64,000 nucleotides of DNA from Burkholderia anthina (GTDB lineage Bacteria; Pseudomonadota; Gammaproteobacteria; Burkholderiales; Burkholderiaceae), in NCBI RefSeq assembly GCF_902498995.1, contig NZ_CABVLY010000009.1, forward strand, positions 124,001 to 188,000. The letters run 5' to 3'. The notes beneath the pieces are model-generated. The model made no database searches, was not told the DNA's origin, and worked only from the letters and a program-made list of their open reading frames with translations. Shown piece after piece: positions 1 through 8,902 of the stretch. Numbering within the stretch: position 1 is the stretch's first letter; each line of letters begins with the position of its first letter. Position numbers and translations under genes: made by a program.

Positions 1-84
1 CATGCGCAGCATTATGCCACCTAGAACCATTCGTACCGCAGCTTTGCCCCCGCAGGAAGGCTGCCGGCGCCGAATGCGGGGCCG

Positions 85-1872
85 TCAAGCATCCTCGGCT
101 AGGTGAATTTCAATTTCTTCCACAAATGGCGATGAACGCCCCGCACTGTGCACTAGATGAACCTCAGACTTGGCCCGGGTAAAGCCTACGTAAAACAGTC
201 GGCGCGCCTCGACGACCTGCTGCGGACCAACTCCGTTGCGCGGTAGCCGTCCGCGGTCCATACCGAACAAGAACACCACGTCGAACTCCCTGCCCTTTGC
301 GCTGTGCAGCGTCGACAGTGTTAGCCGATTCAAATGCTCGCCGTCGCCAGCCAACTCTCCCAGAACCATATCGGCACGATCTCCCTCCGGAGCAATCCGG
401 GCAGCAAAGACAGCCAAGGTGTCCATCTCATCCCTCAGCGCAGGGCATTCGGAGGCAAATGGTTCGATCACGTCTCTCGACAGTCTTGCAAGCCAACCAT
501 GTAGGTTCAGGTTTGCATCCCGGCTATCCCACAGCGCGGCAATCAATCGGCGATGAAAGTCCATCGCCTGTTCATCACCATTTATGGACTCTGCGAACAG
601 TCGCCGCCCCTCCTGCGTCAGGCGAGTAAAACGCGGCTTCCCCGTTCGCCATCCGCCACAACACCATTGGCCGCATAACTCCAACCACTGCATGAGGCGA
701 CTAGAACGCGGGTATAGGGCATTGCCGTCTATGCGCACAATTGGGATGCCGGCAGCTTGCGCCGCGCCGGCAACCGCATCGCCGATCCAAGCGGCTGGGT
801 AAAGCACCGCAACATTGCGATAGCCGAGCTGCGGGTGACGCCTCAGCGCTTGCGGAAGCAACTCGCCTACAAGGCGTGCCGCCTGCTGCTCATAGGTGCC
901 GCCAGTGGGGTGGATATACACCGTTCCTTGGACCGCAGCATCAGCAGCCTCGTAATCGCGCTCTTCGCCCAGGGCCACGCGCGAGGCAACTACGATACGG
1001 TTTCCACTGCGATAGTTCAGCCGCAGACGCACTGTCTCCACGTCCTCGCGCTCGGACAGTCTGCGGAGCAGATCGGGGCGAGCCCCTGTGAACCCGTAGA
1101 TCGATTGGTCGACATCGCCCACGGCAAAGAGCCGCATGCCGGCACGAAAACATAACCCCATCACCATGCGATGCAGCGCTACACCAAGGTCCTGGTACTC
1201 ATCGACGACGAGCACGGGATACTTGGCGAGCAGTGCCCGCTGCAACCACGGGTTGTCACGCAGCGCTCGCACCGCCAGCAAGGGCATGTCATCGAAGTCG
1301 ATCAGGCCACGGCGACGTAGTTGTGCTTCGTAGGCCTCAACAAGGCGCGCAAGCTCTGGTTCGGTATCACGCCATTCTTGACTTTCGCGATTTAGGATTG
1401 ATCGGCGATAGTTGCCGAGCCGGAATTCCCAGTCTTGAGGATTGCCGGGCGCTTCGATCGTGAGGTTCACCGCTTCGGCCAGCGCCGCCTGTCGCTCAGC
1501 TCGGGTCGCCACACCGAAGCCTTCAGGCAGACCCAATCGGGCGACCTTGGCATAGGGTAAGAGGATCTGCGTAAGCGAGAAGGAATGCACGGTCCCAACA
1601 AACACACGTCCACCCGGCGCTACCCCGAGTGAAGCCAGCCGATCTTCTAGCTCGCGCGCGCATTCATTGTTATATGTGATGCAGGCGATGCCGCGTGGTT
1701 CCGGTACGTCCTCCGCGAGCATACGCGCCAACTTTGTCACGAGCGTCTTGGTTTTCCCGCTCCCGGGCCCCGCCAGCACGACGCAATGGCCACGGGATTC
1801 GTATGCTGCCCATTGCCCCGCGTTGCGCTGGATCTGCGCAGCCGCCCGCAGGTAGGCCGCGCGATCAGACAC
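85..1872 (-). CDS. gajB: Gabija protein GajB, UvrD/PcrA-like helicase
   Basis: Superfamily 1 (UvrD-type) helicase subunit of the Gabija anti-phage system, in which GajB works with the nuclease GajA. The reading frame holds the ordered SF1 motifs: Walker A GPGSGKT near residues 35-41, the VVDEYQD box, GDVDQSIYGF, NYRS, TLHSAKGREFD and YVGFTRAK near the C-terminus. I chose the GTG at 1872, which gives 595 aa and overlaps the gajA stop codon by only a few bases, typical of translational coupling. An ATG at 1977 (630 aa) is the alternative but would overlap gajA by 113 bases. The gene lies directly downstream of gajA on the same strand, the usual Gabija order. Identity rests on the gene pair as well as the motifs, since a lone UvrD helicase would be ambiguous. 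Confidence 0.88.
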   Translation of the reverse strand: MSDRAAYLRAAAQIQRNAGQWAAYESRGHCVVLAGPGSGKTKTLVTKLARMLAEDVPEPRGIACITYNNECARELEDRLASLGVAPGGRVFVGTVHSFSLTQILLPYAKVARLGLPEGFGVATRAERQAALAEAVNLTIEAPGNPQDWEFRLGNYRRSILNRESQEWRDTEPELARLVEAYEAQLRRRGLIDFDDMPLLAVRALRDNPWLQRALLAKYPVLVVDEYQDLGVALHRMVMGLCFRAGMRLFAVGDVDQSIYGFTGARPDLLRRLSEREDVETVRLRLNYRSGNRIVVASRVALGEERDYEAADAAVQGTVYIHPTGGTYEQQAARLVGELLPQALRRHPQLGYRNVAVLYPAAWIGDAVAGAAQAAGIPIVRIDGNALYPRSSRLMQWLELCGQWCCGGWRTGKPRFTRLTQEGRRLFAESINGDEQAMDFHRRLIAALWDSRDANLNLHGWLARLSRDVIEPFASECPALRDEMDTLAVFAARIAPEGDRADMVLGELAGDGEHLNRLTLSTLHSAKGREFDVVFLFGMDRGRLPRNGVGPQQVVEARRLFYVGFTRAKSEVHLVHSAGRSSPFVEEIEIHLAEDA

Positions 1873-3664
1873 GGTCGACCACGTAGGTAATTGCGCGCGC
1901 AATGTAGGGGGGCGGTGCGATACCCTCAATGCGAGACGCCAAACGCTGTGCAAATCGTCCTTTTCCGACGGCTTCAATCAGCTTCAGGTAGTTCTCCCGA
2001 TTCAAGGTCTCTGGGTCGTCTTCCCACTGAATCACCCACGCCTGCCGTTCCTCGCTTAACCTTTGCTCCCGGAGTGTTTCGATGATGGCCGCCGTGAAGT
2101 CTTCATCTTCAAACAAATCGACCTCTAATGTGTCGAGATTGGTGAAAACTCCATACTCCTCACAGCGGTCAGAGAAATCGCTGTACTGCTCGATCCTCCT
2201 TATTTCCTCGATGAGCCCACCCTGATCCTCACCCGTTCGTACTTCCTCAATAGTTTTTACGAGTCGCCAGGAACGGTTGTAGCCGAGAGGTGTCCGTTCA
2301 CCCTGTGGATCCCAATCGGTCACTATTGAGAACGGAATGCCAAGGGCAGCAAGGAATTTCGAGTATGGCGTGAAGTTCGTGCCCGCCACCGAGCACACCG
2401 TGATACCGAGATGATCGAGATCGTGCCCCATAGAGGCGGCAAACACTGGCAGCAGGAATTTTTCAGCATCTCCTTCGACCAGGACAATCCCCCGAGCGAA
2501 TAGCATCTCAGCACGCGTCACGTCGAGGTAGCGCGCAAGATCGTCCTCCTCTTCATCGGTAAGGTCGATCGACGCGGCTGAGGCGGCCACAGTCTCCTCG
2601 CCAGCCGTGTCGCGTAGCAGCACCAGGGAGCGCAGAGGTGCGACGCTGGCAATGTGGGGCGAGTGCGTTGTCAGGAGTAGCGAGAGCTGTTCGTTCCCCT
2701 CCTCGCCCGCGAGACCTTCAAATAGATGGCGATACACAGAGCGTTGCAGATGGGGGTGCAGGTGGGCCTCTGGCTCCTCAATCGCCAGTAACGTGTGGTC
2801 CCGCCGGTTCTCTCCCATCAGTTGGCGAAGTTCCAGGGCCTTCAAAGTCAGGAACGCTACATTGGCCGAGCCGAGACTGGCCTCGCTAATTGTGCGTAGG
2901 CCGCCATCGATCAGTAGCCGAAGATTGCGGAACAGACGTGTCACGTCAGTCGTCCCGAATCCCAGGCTGGGTTCGATATCCTGCTTGGGACCACTCATAG
3001 ATGCGAACAGTTGCTGCAGAGCCCGCTCCAAATGCTGCACCGAAGGGAAGTCCGCCAGTTGTCCCGTCGCGGCCTGGACAGCATTGCGAACATCTGCGAG
3101 GTCTTCGCCAGACACGCTTGCAAAGGCGCGTTCGAGCAAGGGCCGCAAAGGCGAGCGGCGCCACGTCGCTAGATCACCTTCAGCATCGCGCAGCGCCGGC
3201 AGGAGGTCCATCGCAATGCGCCGGCGCACTTCATGGCTAAACCGCTTCGTCTCGACTTCACCGCCAAAGCAGATGAATTCGTAGTCGTCGTCGCATTCCG
3301 GTGTCCTCTCTAACCCAGGAATTGGCCGAAACTTATAGGTAAGCCGCACCGTGTGCGGATCATCGTCAAGTCGAAAGTCCGTGAGCTGGGCGAGAACATC
3401 TAGGTCATCCTCAAACTCCTGCAATTCTACGGAGACAGTAATCTCTTCGTCTTCGAGTGGCTCTCCCAATCCATCCCAGAAATCGCCCTGCCCAAGCTGT
3501 CGACCGCTGTCGGGCAAGCTTGAATCGAAAACAAGTCGCAATGCATGAAGCAGGTTGCTCTTACCAACGCGGTTCTCGCCGACGATGACGACGTTTCCAT
3601 CTACGACGACGTCCACCTCGCGAAAGTTGCGAAAATTGCTAACGTAAATTCTCGTGAGTTTCAT
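1865..3664 (-). CDS. gajA: Gabija protein GajA, OLD-family ATPase and TOPRIM endonuclease
   Basis: OLD-family nuclease of Gabija: an N-terminal ABC-type ATPase domain and a C-terminal TOPRIM nuclease domain, which in studied homologues nicks DNA when nucleotide pools fall during infection. Visible here (599 aa): Walker A GENRVGKS at residues 29-36, Walker B and D-loop region LLAIEEPEAHLHP at 292-304, the H-switch TTHSPH near 332, the TOPRIM acidic motif VEGDAEK with Glu397, and the second TOPRIM cluster TDWD at 449-452. Length fits GajA. The ATG at 3664 has a purine-rich stretch (GAGATGAGG) just before it. It is followed by gajB with a few bases of overlap. Upstream, 75 bp separate it from ietS, so it could have its own promoter or be co-transcribed with ietAS. 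Confidence 0.9.
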   Translation of the reverse strand: MKLTRIYVSNFRNFREVDVVVDGNVVIVGENRVGKSNLLHALRLVFDSSLPDSGRQLGQGDFWDGLGEPLEDEEITVSVELQEFEDDLDVLAQLTDFRLDDDPHTVRLTYKFRPIPGLERTPECDDDYEFICFGGEVETKRFSHEVRRRIAMDLLPALRDAEGDLATWRRSPLRPLLERAFASVSGEDLADVRNAVQAATGQLADFPSVQHLERALQQLFASMSGPKQDIEPSLGFGTTDVTRLFRNLRLLIDGGLRTISEASLGSANVAFLTLKALELRQLMGENRRDHTLLAIEEPEAHLHPHLQRSVYRHLFEGLAGEEGNEQLSLLLTTHSPHIASVAPLRSLVLLRDTAGEETVAASAASIDLTDEEEDDLARYLDVTRAEMLFARGIVLVEGDAEKFLLPVFAASMGHDLDHLGITVCSVAGTNFTPYSKFLAALGIPFSIVTDWDPQGERTPLGYNRSWRLVKTIEEVRTGEDQGGLIEEIRRIEQYSDFSDRCEEYGVFTNLDTLEVDLFEDEDFTAAIIETLREQRLSEERQAWVIQWEDDPETLNRENYLKLIEAVGKGRFAQRLASRIEGIAPPPYIARAITYVVDRV

Positions 3665-3739
3665 GCCTCATCTCTTCTTGAATTATGTCTATCGAAGCCG
3701 GCACGGCGTGGCAATGAGATGCCCCCTACGCATTTGCCG

Positions 3740-5962
3740 CTACACACGAATAGGCAGAGTGACCTTCGGCTGAATGGGCACCAACATCTTGGCGTAGGCG
3801 CGCAAAATGTCGTTGTACAGATCCGCGTGCTTGGGTGCCTCGACAGTGATAATTAGCGCGTAGCGAATCTTCTCCGCACTTGTCGTCGGCGCACCGGCCT
3901 CGCGTGCGTTGTAGTGGATATCGAACACGGGGTTATCCAGGCTAGTGCCGCGCATGGACTTGTGACCGTGCAGGACCGTCTCCCACTTGCCCATGTCGGA
4001 ACGACGCTCCTCTTCCGTAGAGTACTTCTTCATATCGAAGAAGCCCTTCGTGTCCGCGTTGCTCTTGCCTTCCTTGACCTTCTTGTCGCTGGGCCGGAAC
4101 ACGATTTCCAAGCCGGCCCGCGTGTAGGCAACGGCATCCTGCGGGTCTGTGGGCGACGCATAGCAGAAGGTCGCCTTCAGGCGGATGTTGCCTTGCAAAC
4201 CACCGGCAGGCAGCGGAAGTGACGCACGCAGATATTTTCCCGGTTTCAGCTCACCCTGATAGACCACCCTCGCCACGCCGGTTGGGCACGTAATAACATC
4301 CATCAAGTCTTCTGGGATCTTGCCCCAACCCACTTCTAGCTTGTCGTGCGTGGACGAGTCTGCTGCGTGAACGAGCAGGGCCTTGATAGCCAGCGGCGTT
4401 AAGTCCGCGCCTAGAATCGCTCGGACACCGACGGCATTGCGCAATAGATATGGCGACGCAAAGCTGGTACCCAACTGCGGCACCAGTGTCGGCTTCGCAC
4501 CTGGCGCCAACACATGAAAATACTTGGAGTTAGCGGCATCCCCGCCGAAGGCCATGAGGTCTGGCTTCACCACGCCGGGGCTACGCCCCGGCCCAATGGC
4601 ACTGTACGCGGCGCGTGACCATGATGCGTCGATGTTGTCGGCAGCGCCCACAGCTAGCGCATTGACGCAGTCCGAAGGTACCTGCACACGGGCGTTTCCT
4701 ACCGACCTATCCATTTGACCATTGTTGCCAACAGCCACGGTCATCAACGTCTCGCCATCGCTGAGCAGGTCGTCGATCACGGAAGTCCAGGCATGCACAT
4801 CCGTGTCATCAATTGGAAGATCCGGCCCGAGACTCAAATTGATGAACTGATACTGTCGCGACAACAGCACTTCTTCGACCAGTCCCAGCGTACGATACAG
4901 CTCCAATGGGTCTTCCGAGTCAGTCTCGCGATCCAGAACGCGCAAGTGATCGACGTAAGAGTAAGGCCGTGCAGCGGTGCTATTCGGAGCGATTGGGCCG
5001 AACAGGAATGCCGAAGTCACACCAAGGCCATGCTCCAAGCCGCCCGGATCGTCCTCTGCCTTTTCATCCAGAACGCGGTAGGTATGCAACCATGGCGCAA
5101 TGCCGTGCAGCTCGGGCAAACCGCCATCGAGGATAGCCACCTTAGGCTCGGACGATAACGGCTGTTCTGTCGGCAGACTGCACGCCACCGTCACAGCCGC
5201 CGAACGCTGCACGGGACGCATACCACGCAGCTTCGGCATAGAACGAATTACGCGAACAAATGAGAATTCGGCCAGACGCACAACGTTGTCATGCGCACCT
5301 TCAATCGGGAGGAACCACAGATTGCCAGCGCTAAACGCCAAGTCGGCATGGATCTTCACGCCGACATCAGCCGCGTACTTGGCAAATGCCCGCTGCACGA
5401 ACTGATCATTGTCGCCAGGAAGCATATGGATGCCAACCTCGAAGAAGCGATCCTTTTCCTCGCCAAGCGAAACGATACGATCCTTCGGTTCGAACGCGGA
5501 AATCCGCTCGATATGCGACAGATCCTTCGCTTCGCTCGACCCCTCCTCCAGTTGCCCTGCCCAGTCCTTCAACTGACGGAAGGCTTGGCGCCTGCCCACC
5601 ACGAATAGCTCTGTGGTGGTCGACTCCCGCGGCGGTCCCTTCTTCGACCAGCCGTCCGGCGTAAGTTTGACTGCCCTGCTGCCGACCGACTCAAGACCTA
5701 CGCTGCGCAGCATGGCCACCGGAAAAAAAGAGCGCGCAATGTAGCTGGGATTGAGCGCGAGGCGTGCTACCCCCAAATCCCCCGGGCAGGCGTTGTCAGG
5801 CAAGGTATCGAGGCTTGCTGCAACGTCGAGGAACTGCGGTGTCAGTCGACTCCTCGCCTGCTGCAGCGTGTAGACCTCAGCCTTATCCATGCCGCGCTTC
5901 GGCCCCTTGATTTCGTGGGTCAGCAACTCGCCACGCCCGATCAGGAAATTGGTCTGGTTCAT
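3740..5962 (-). CDS. ietS: IetS, subtilisin-like (S8) serine protease of the IetAS defence system
   Basis: 740-aa subtilase with the full catalytic triad: Asp279 in VAILDGG, His311 in EHGLG and Ser500 in GTSFASP, plus the oxyanion Asn in VGNNG near 413. The first 270 residues lie before the peptidase domain and the last 200 or so follow it. No signal peptide is visible, so it should be cytoplasmic, unlike secreted subtilases. Its start codon overlaps the stop of the AAA ATPase gene by four bases (ATGA). The pairing AAA ATPase then subtilase is the known composition of the IetAS anti-phage system. The target of the protease is not known to me. It sits next to Gabija, so the two make a small defence island on the ICE. 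Confidence 0.82.
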   Translation of the reverse strand: MNQTNFLIGRGELLTHEIKGPKRGMDKAEVYTLQQARSRLTPQFLDVAASLDTLPDNACPGDLGVARLALNPSYIARSFFPVAMLRSVGLESVGSRAVKLTPDGWSKKGPPRESTTTELFVVGRRQAFRQLKDWAGQLEEGSSEAKDLSHIERISAFEPKDRIVSLGEEKDRFFEVGIHMLPGDNDQFVQRAFAKYAADVGVKIHADLAFSAGNLWFLPIEGAHDNVVRLAEFSFVRVIRSMPKLRGMRPVQRSAAVTVACSLPTEQPLSSEPKVAILDGGLPELHGIAPWLHTYRVLDEKAEDDPGGLEHGLGVTSAFLFGPIAPNSTAARPYSYVDHLRVLDRETDSEDPLELYRTLGLVEEVLLSRQYQFINLSLGPDLPIDDTDVHAWTSVIDDLLSDGETLMTVAVGNNGQMDRSVGNARVQVPSDCVNALAVGAADNIDASWSRAAYSAIGPGRSPGVVKPDLMAFGGDAANSKYFHVLAPGAKPTLVPQLGTSFASPYLLRNAVGVRAILGADLTPLAIKALLVHAADSSTHDKLEVGWGKIPEDLMDVITCPTGVARVVYQGELKPGKYLRASLPLPAGGLQGNIRLKATFCYASPTDPQDAVAYTRAGLEIVFRPSDKKVKEGKSNADTKGFFDMKKYSTEEERRSDMGKWETVLHGHKSMRGTSLDNPVFDIHYNAREAGAPTTSAEKIRYALIITVEAPKHADLYNDILRAYAKMLVPIQPKVTLPIRV

Positions 5963-7116
5963 GCCTCACGCCCCCGTTTTTTGGGCGCGACGGTCGATCC
6001 GTCGCTTGTGTACTTGCGAATGGTGTCTCTGCTCACGCCGGTGATATCCGAGATGCTGTGCTGGGACAAACGCGTCTGCTTAGCCAGCAGCACCGCCATA
6101 TCGATGCGCCCCTGACGGTCCAGCGACAGAGCGCGCGCCTTGATGAACTCTTCGATCAAATCTGCATCTGGTGTCGTCCCCAACGCCACAGCACGTCGGA
6201 AACGCTGTATCTCGCGCTCGATGTCGCTGAAGGACTGGCCGCGAAACGCGAAGGCCAGAATCTCGATCCAACGCCCAAACAGGGCGAAGTCCGGCCCCAG
6301 GAAGTGCTTGATTGCCTCTTTGACTGCTGCTGCCTCTGGCACCTTGAATTCGACCACGAGGTCGAATCGACGCCATAGCGCCGGATCGATCAGTTCCGGA
6401 TGATTGGTTGCTGCCAGTAGCATCCCCGTCGCCGGCCACTCATCAACCTCCTGCAATATCACGGTCACCAGCCGCTTGAGTTCGCCGACGTCAGTGTCGT
6501 CGCTACGTCGTTTGGCGATCGCGTCGATCTCATCCAGCAACAAGACACAGGGGACACGTTTGGCAAAATCCAGTGCTGCGCGCAGATTGCTGCCACTACG
6601 TCCCAGCAAGCTACTCATCACAGCAGTCAGATCGAGTACGTACAACGGCACGCCAAGTTGAGCTGCCAACCAACGCGCTGTCAGCGTTTTGCCGACACCT
6701 GGCTGACCAACAAAGATGGCAGAGCGCGTCGGCGTCAAGCCCAGTGCGGTGAGACGGGCTGTTTGCTTGCGCTCCTGAATTAGCTGACCAAGGGACTCTT
6801 CTAGACTGGCGGACAGCAGTGGCGCTTCGCGATCCGGAGAGTCCTTGAAAACCTTAAGCAGCGACAAACGCGATTCATCATCCACCGGCAGCACCTGTTC
6901 GGTGAAGGACGGCGCGGCCGCCTTGCGCAATGGCGCCCCCGCCCGATGCGGCTTGGCGCGAAGGAACAAATCCACCTGCTCAGCCAACTCTGGCTCGGTG
7001 CCCCGATACTTTCTGACCAGCCTCGCAGCGAACAGACGAACATCCTCCGTCTGCTCAGCCAGTGCCAATCGCACAATCTGGGCTAAATCAGCCTTCAAAC
7101 CACTCAATTCGCCCAT
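5959..7116 (-). CDS. ietA: IetA, AAA+ ATPase of the IetAS defence system
   Basis: 385-aa AAA+ ATPase. Walker A GQPGVGKT is at residues 137-144, Walker B LLLDEID at 192-198, sensor-1 Asn in AATNHPE near 238 and an arginine pair (WRRFD) near 249-250. The C-terminal 50 residues resemble a small helix-turn-helix (SQHSISDITGVSRDTIRKY), unusual for a pure motor protein. I chose the ATG at 7116; a GTG at 7125 adds three residues. Its stop overlaps the ietS start, so the two subunits are translationally coupled, with the ATPase first. In IetAS both genes are needed for phage resistance; that is family knowledge, not visible here. An AT-rich stretch upstream is the likely promoter. Confidence 0.82.
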   Translation of the reverse strand: MGELSGLKADLAQIVRLALAEQTEDVRLFAARLVRKYRGTEPELAEQVDLFLRAKPHRAGAPLRKAAAPSFTEQVLPVDDESRLSLLKVFKDSPDREAPLLSASLEESLGQLIQERKQTARLTALGLTPTRSAIFVGQPGVGKTLTARWLAAQLGVPLYVLDLTAVMSSLLGRSGSNLRAALDFAKRVPCVLLLDEIDAIAKRRSDDTDVGELKRLVTVILQEVDEWPATGMLLAATNHPELIDPALWRRFDLVVEFKVPEAAAVKEAIKHFLGPDFALFGRWIEILAFAFRGQSFSDIEREIQRFRRAVALGTTPDADLIEEFIKARALSLDRQGRIDMAVLLAKQTRLSQHSISDITGVSRDTIRKYTSDGSTVAPKKRGREA

Positions 7117-7138
7117 AACACGCACAACCCATTGATTT

Positions 7139-7150
7139 AAAATATATTTT
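7139..7150. promoter_or_regulatory. AT-rich palindrome in the ietA promoter region
   Basis: A perfect 12-bp palindrome AAAATATATTTT lies about 23 bases before the ietA ATG, inside the only AT-rich patch of the 228-bp gap between ietA and the DUF2274 gene. It could hold the -10 region of the defence-island promoter or an operator for the HTH tail of IetA. This is a position-based guess with no motif match. Confidence 0.25.
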
Positions 7151-7344
7151 ATTGAAACAAAAACGGACTAAGCGTATTGTCTCACACTTTTCAGAGGGCT
7201 GTGAAGGAGATCGGAAATGTGCACATCGCGCCGATCTACCTCCTACAGGAGGCAGGTGCCGACGGTGCGGAGGTGGCACAGTCCACCGCATCAGGCCCAG
7301 GGGCGCAGACAGCGGCGACTTATCGGAAGCGCGACAGATAGCTG

Positions 7345-7596
7345 TCAGCCGTCTTTGGCGATGGGCTTCGTGGCCGGGAATTTGTTAGTCCGCCGAAACC
7401 CTCGATCCCCAACCATAAAGGCCTCCAACATGTGCGGAATCAACGTCGTGGCATCGAAAGCCTCGCCATATGCTTGCGCGTGCAACGCGGCGTAGCGGTC
7501 AAGGTCAGCTTTTAGGCTGGACGGGCACGCGAAGGTCAGCTTGATGCTTTCGGTCTTCGGCAGCGGCCCCAGCCGCAGCTTGCGCGTCGTGTTCAT
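7345..7596 (-). CDS. DUF2274 family small protein at the end of the trb operon
   Basis: 83-aa soluble protein that I recognise as the DUF2274 type found immediately after trbI in Tn4371-like and related ICEs. It starts 11 bp after the trbI stop, so it belongs to the same leftward operon. It has no signal peptide or membrane segment. The middle reads like a short helical or ribbon-helix-helix fold (LTFACPSSLKADLDRYAALH), which suggests a DNA-binding or regulatory accessory role; that is inference. Function is not established. It marks the end of the conserved transfer block, beyond which the defence island begins. Confidence 0.75.
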   Translation of the reverse strand: MNTTRKLRLGPLPKTESIKLTFACPSSLKADLDRYAALHAQAYGEAFDATTLIPHMLEAFMVGDRGFRRTNKFPATKPIAKDG

Positions 7597-7607
7597 CGTG
7601 AAGTCCC

Positions 7608-8900
7608 TCAGTTGAAGAACAGCGGTTGGTACGGTCGCAGCACCAGATCGCGGTTGACAATGATGCTGACCGGCAGGCCCGGCCGCTCCGTCAAGGTCGG
7701 CTGGATGTTGAGGTTGCGGCGTGTGAACTCCTGGCCGACCTGATTGGCCGTGTCCTGCGCGCTATCCCGGAACGCGATGACGGTATTGCCGTTGGCATTG
7801 CCCTGGTTCGAGACGGCCAGTTCGGAACCCACGCCCAATAGGGTAGACAGCGCGGCACCCGCCAGGATGCGTCCCCAATGCCAATCGACGCCGTCCTCCA
7901 GACCCACATAGCCAGCCGCATCGGCTCCGGCCAAGTTGTCCAGCGTGAGCGAAGACGTGTCCGGCAGGATGATGCGGTTCCACACGATCTGCACGCGGCT
8001 CTGCCCGTAGGCGACCTGGCTGTTGTATTTGCCGAGGATGCGCGAACCCTGCGGAATCAGCAGATAACGGCCCGTCGCCGTGTCGTACACCGGCACCGTC
8101 ACGGTGCCGATCACGTCGCCCGGCAGGTCGGACTTGATGCCCGTTAGCAGCGCCGCCGAGATCACGGTGCCGGCCATCACCTGATACGGCGAGGTCGGCG
8201 TTTGCAGACTGCCGGAATTACGGGTTTGCGTAATTCCGGCAGTCTGGAACGCCTCTTTCTGGTCTTGCCGGTTCTGCACGGCGGTCGGGTCGGCCGGCTG
8301 CGCCGCTGTCGAGGCCGGCCCGGCGGCCTGTGGGTCGAAACCCGCCAGGCCGGACGCTGGCACGGCCGAGGCGATTTGCGTGGGCGCAACGGTCGCGGCA
8401 GCGGCGCGCTGCGAACTGCTGGAACGGAAGAACACCGACGAACCCGCCGCTGCTTCAGCTTCCTTGCGTAGCGCGTCGCGCTCGGCCGCCGCTGCATCTT
8501 GGCCAGGCTGCGCGTAGTTCGCTACGGCCGGCGGCTGCGACTTCACGATGACCGGGCCGAGGTCGCCCGGCAGCGGCGGCCCCAACTCGGGCACCTTCGT
8601 CGGCATTGGCGGCGGCAGCTTCGAGTAATCGGCGGGAAGCTGGCCGAGTTCTTCGGACTTCGACACGCGATCCACGTTGTAAAGCTCGGTCGTGTCGTTA
8701 TTGCCGCGCAGGTGCTTCGGCTGCAACGACCACATCGTTGCGCCCAGCACCGCAGCACCGAGACCACCGGCCAGCAGTGCGAGTGTGCGGCGATTGAGGC
8801 GCGTCACCGGGCGCGGCTGCGCCCGCAGCTCGACGTTCTCCGGCGCAACCTTCGGCGCGGCATCGGGAACCGGTACGTCCGGGCTTTCATCCTGGCTCAT
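7608..8900 (-). CDS. trbI: TrbI, VirB10-like T4SS core-channel protein
   Basis: 430-aa VirB10/TrbI protein, which spans from the inner membrane to the outer-membrane cap of the conjugation channel. There is a cytoplasmic N-terminus, one transmembrane helix near residues 40-60 (LALLAGGLGAAVLGATMW), a long proline- and alanine-rich periplasmic linker, and a C-terminal TrbI domain containing AGTVISAALLTGIKSDLPG and the later GSRILGKYNSQV region. The ATG at 8900 is preferred over the TTG at 8906 because it follows the trbG stop by two bases. It is the last of the trb structural genes here, followed by DUF2274. The order trbF-trbG-trbI matches RP4 and Tn4371-like systems. Confidence 0.93.
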   Translation of the reverse strand: MSQDESPDVPVPDAAPKVAPENVELRAQPRPVTRLNRRTLALLAGGLGAAVLGATMWSLQPKHLRGNNDTTELYNVDRVSKSEELGQLPADYSKLPPPMPTKVPELGPPLPGDLGPVIVKSQPPAVANYAQPGQDAAAAERDALRKEAEAAAGSSVFFRSSSSQRAAAATVAPTQIASAVPASGLAGFDPQAAGPASTAAQPADPTAVQNRQDQKEAFQTAGITQTRNSGSLQTPTSPYQVMAGTVISAALLTGIKSDLPGDVIGTVTVPVYDTATGRYLLIPQGSRILGKYNSQVAYGQSRVQIVWNRIILPDTSSLTLDNLAGADAAGYVGLEDGVDWHWGRILAGAALSTLLGVGSELAVSNQGNANGNTVIAFRDSAQDTANQVGQEFTRRNLNIQPTLTERPGLPVSIIVNRDLVLRPYQPLFFN

Positions 8901-8902
8901 GG

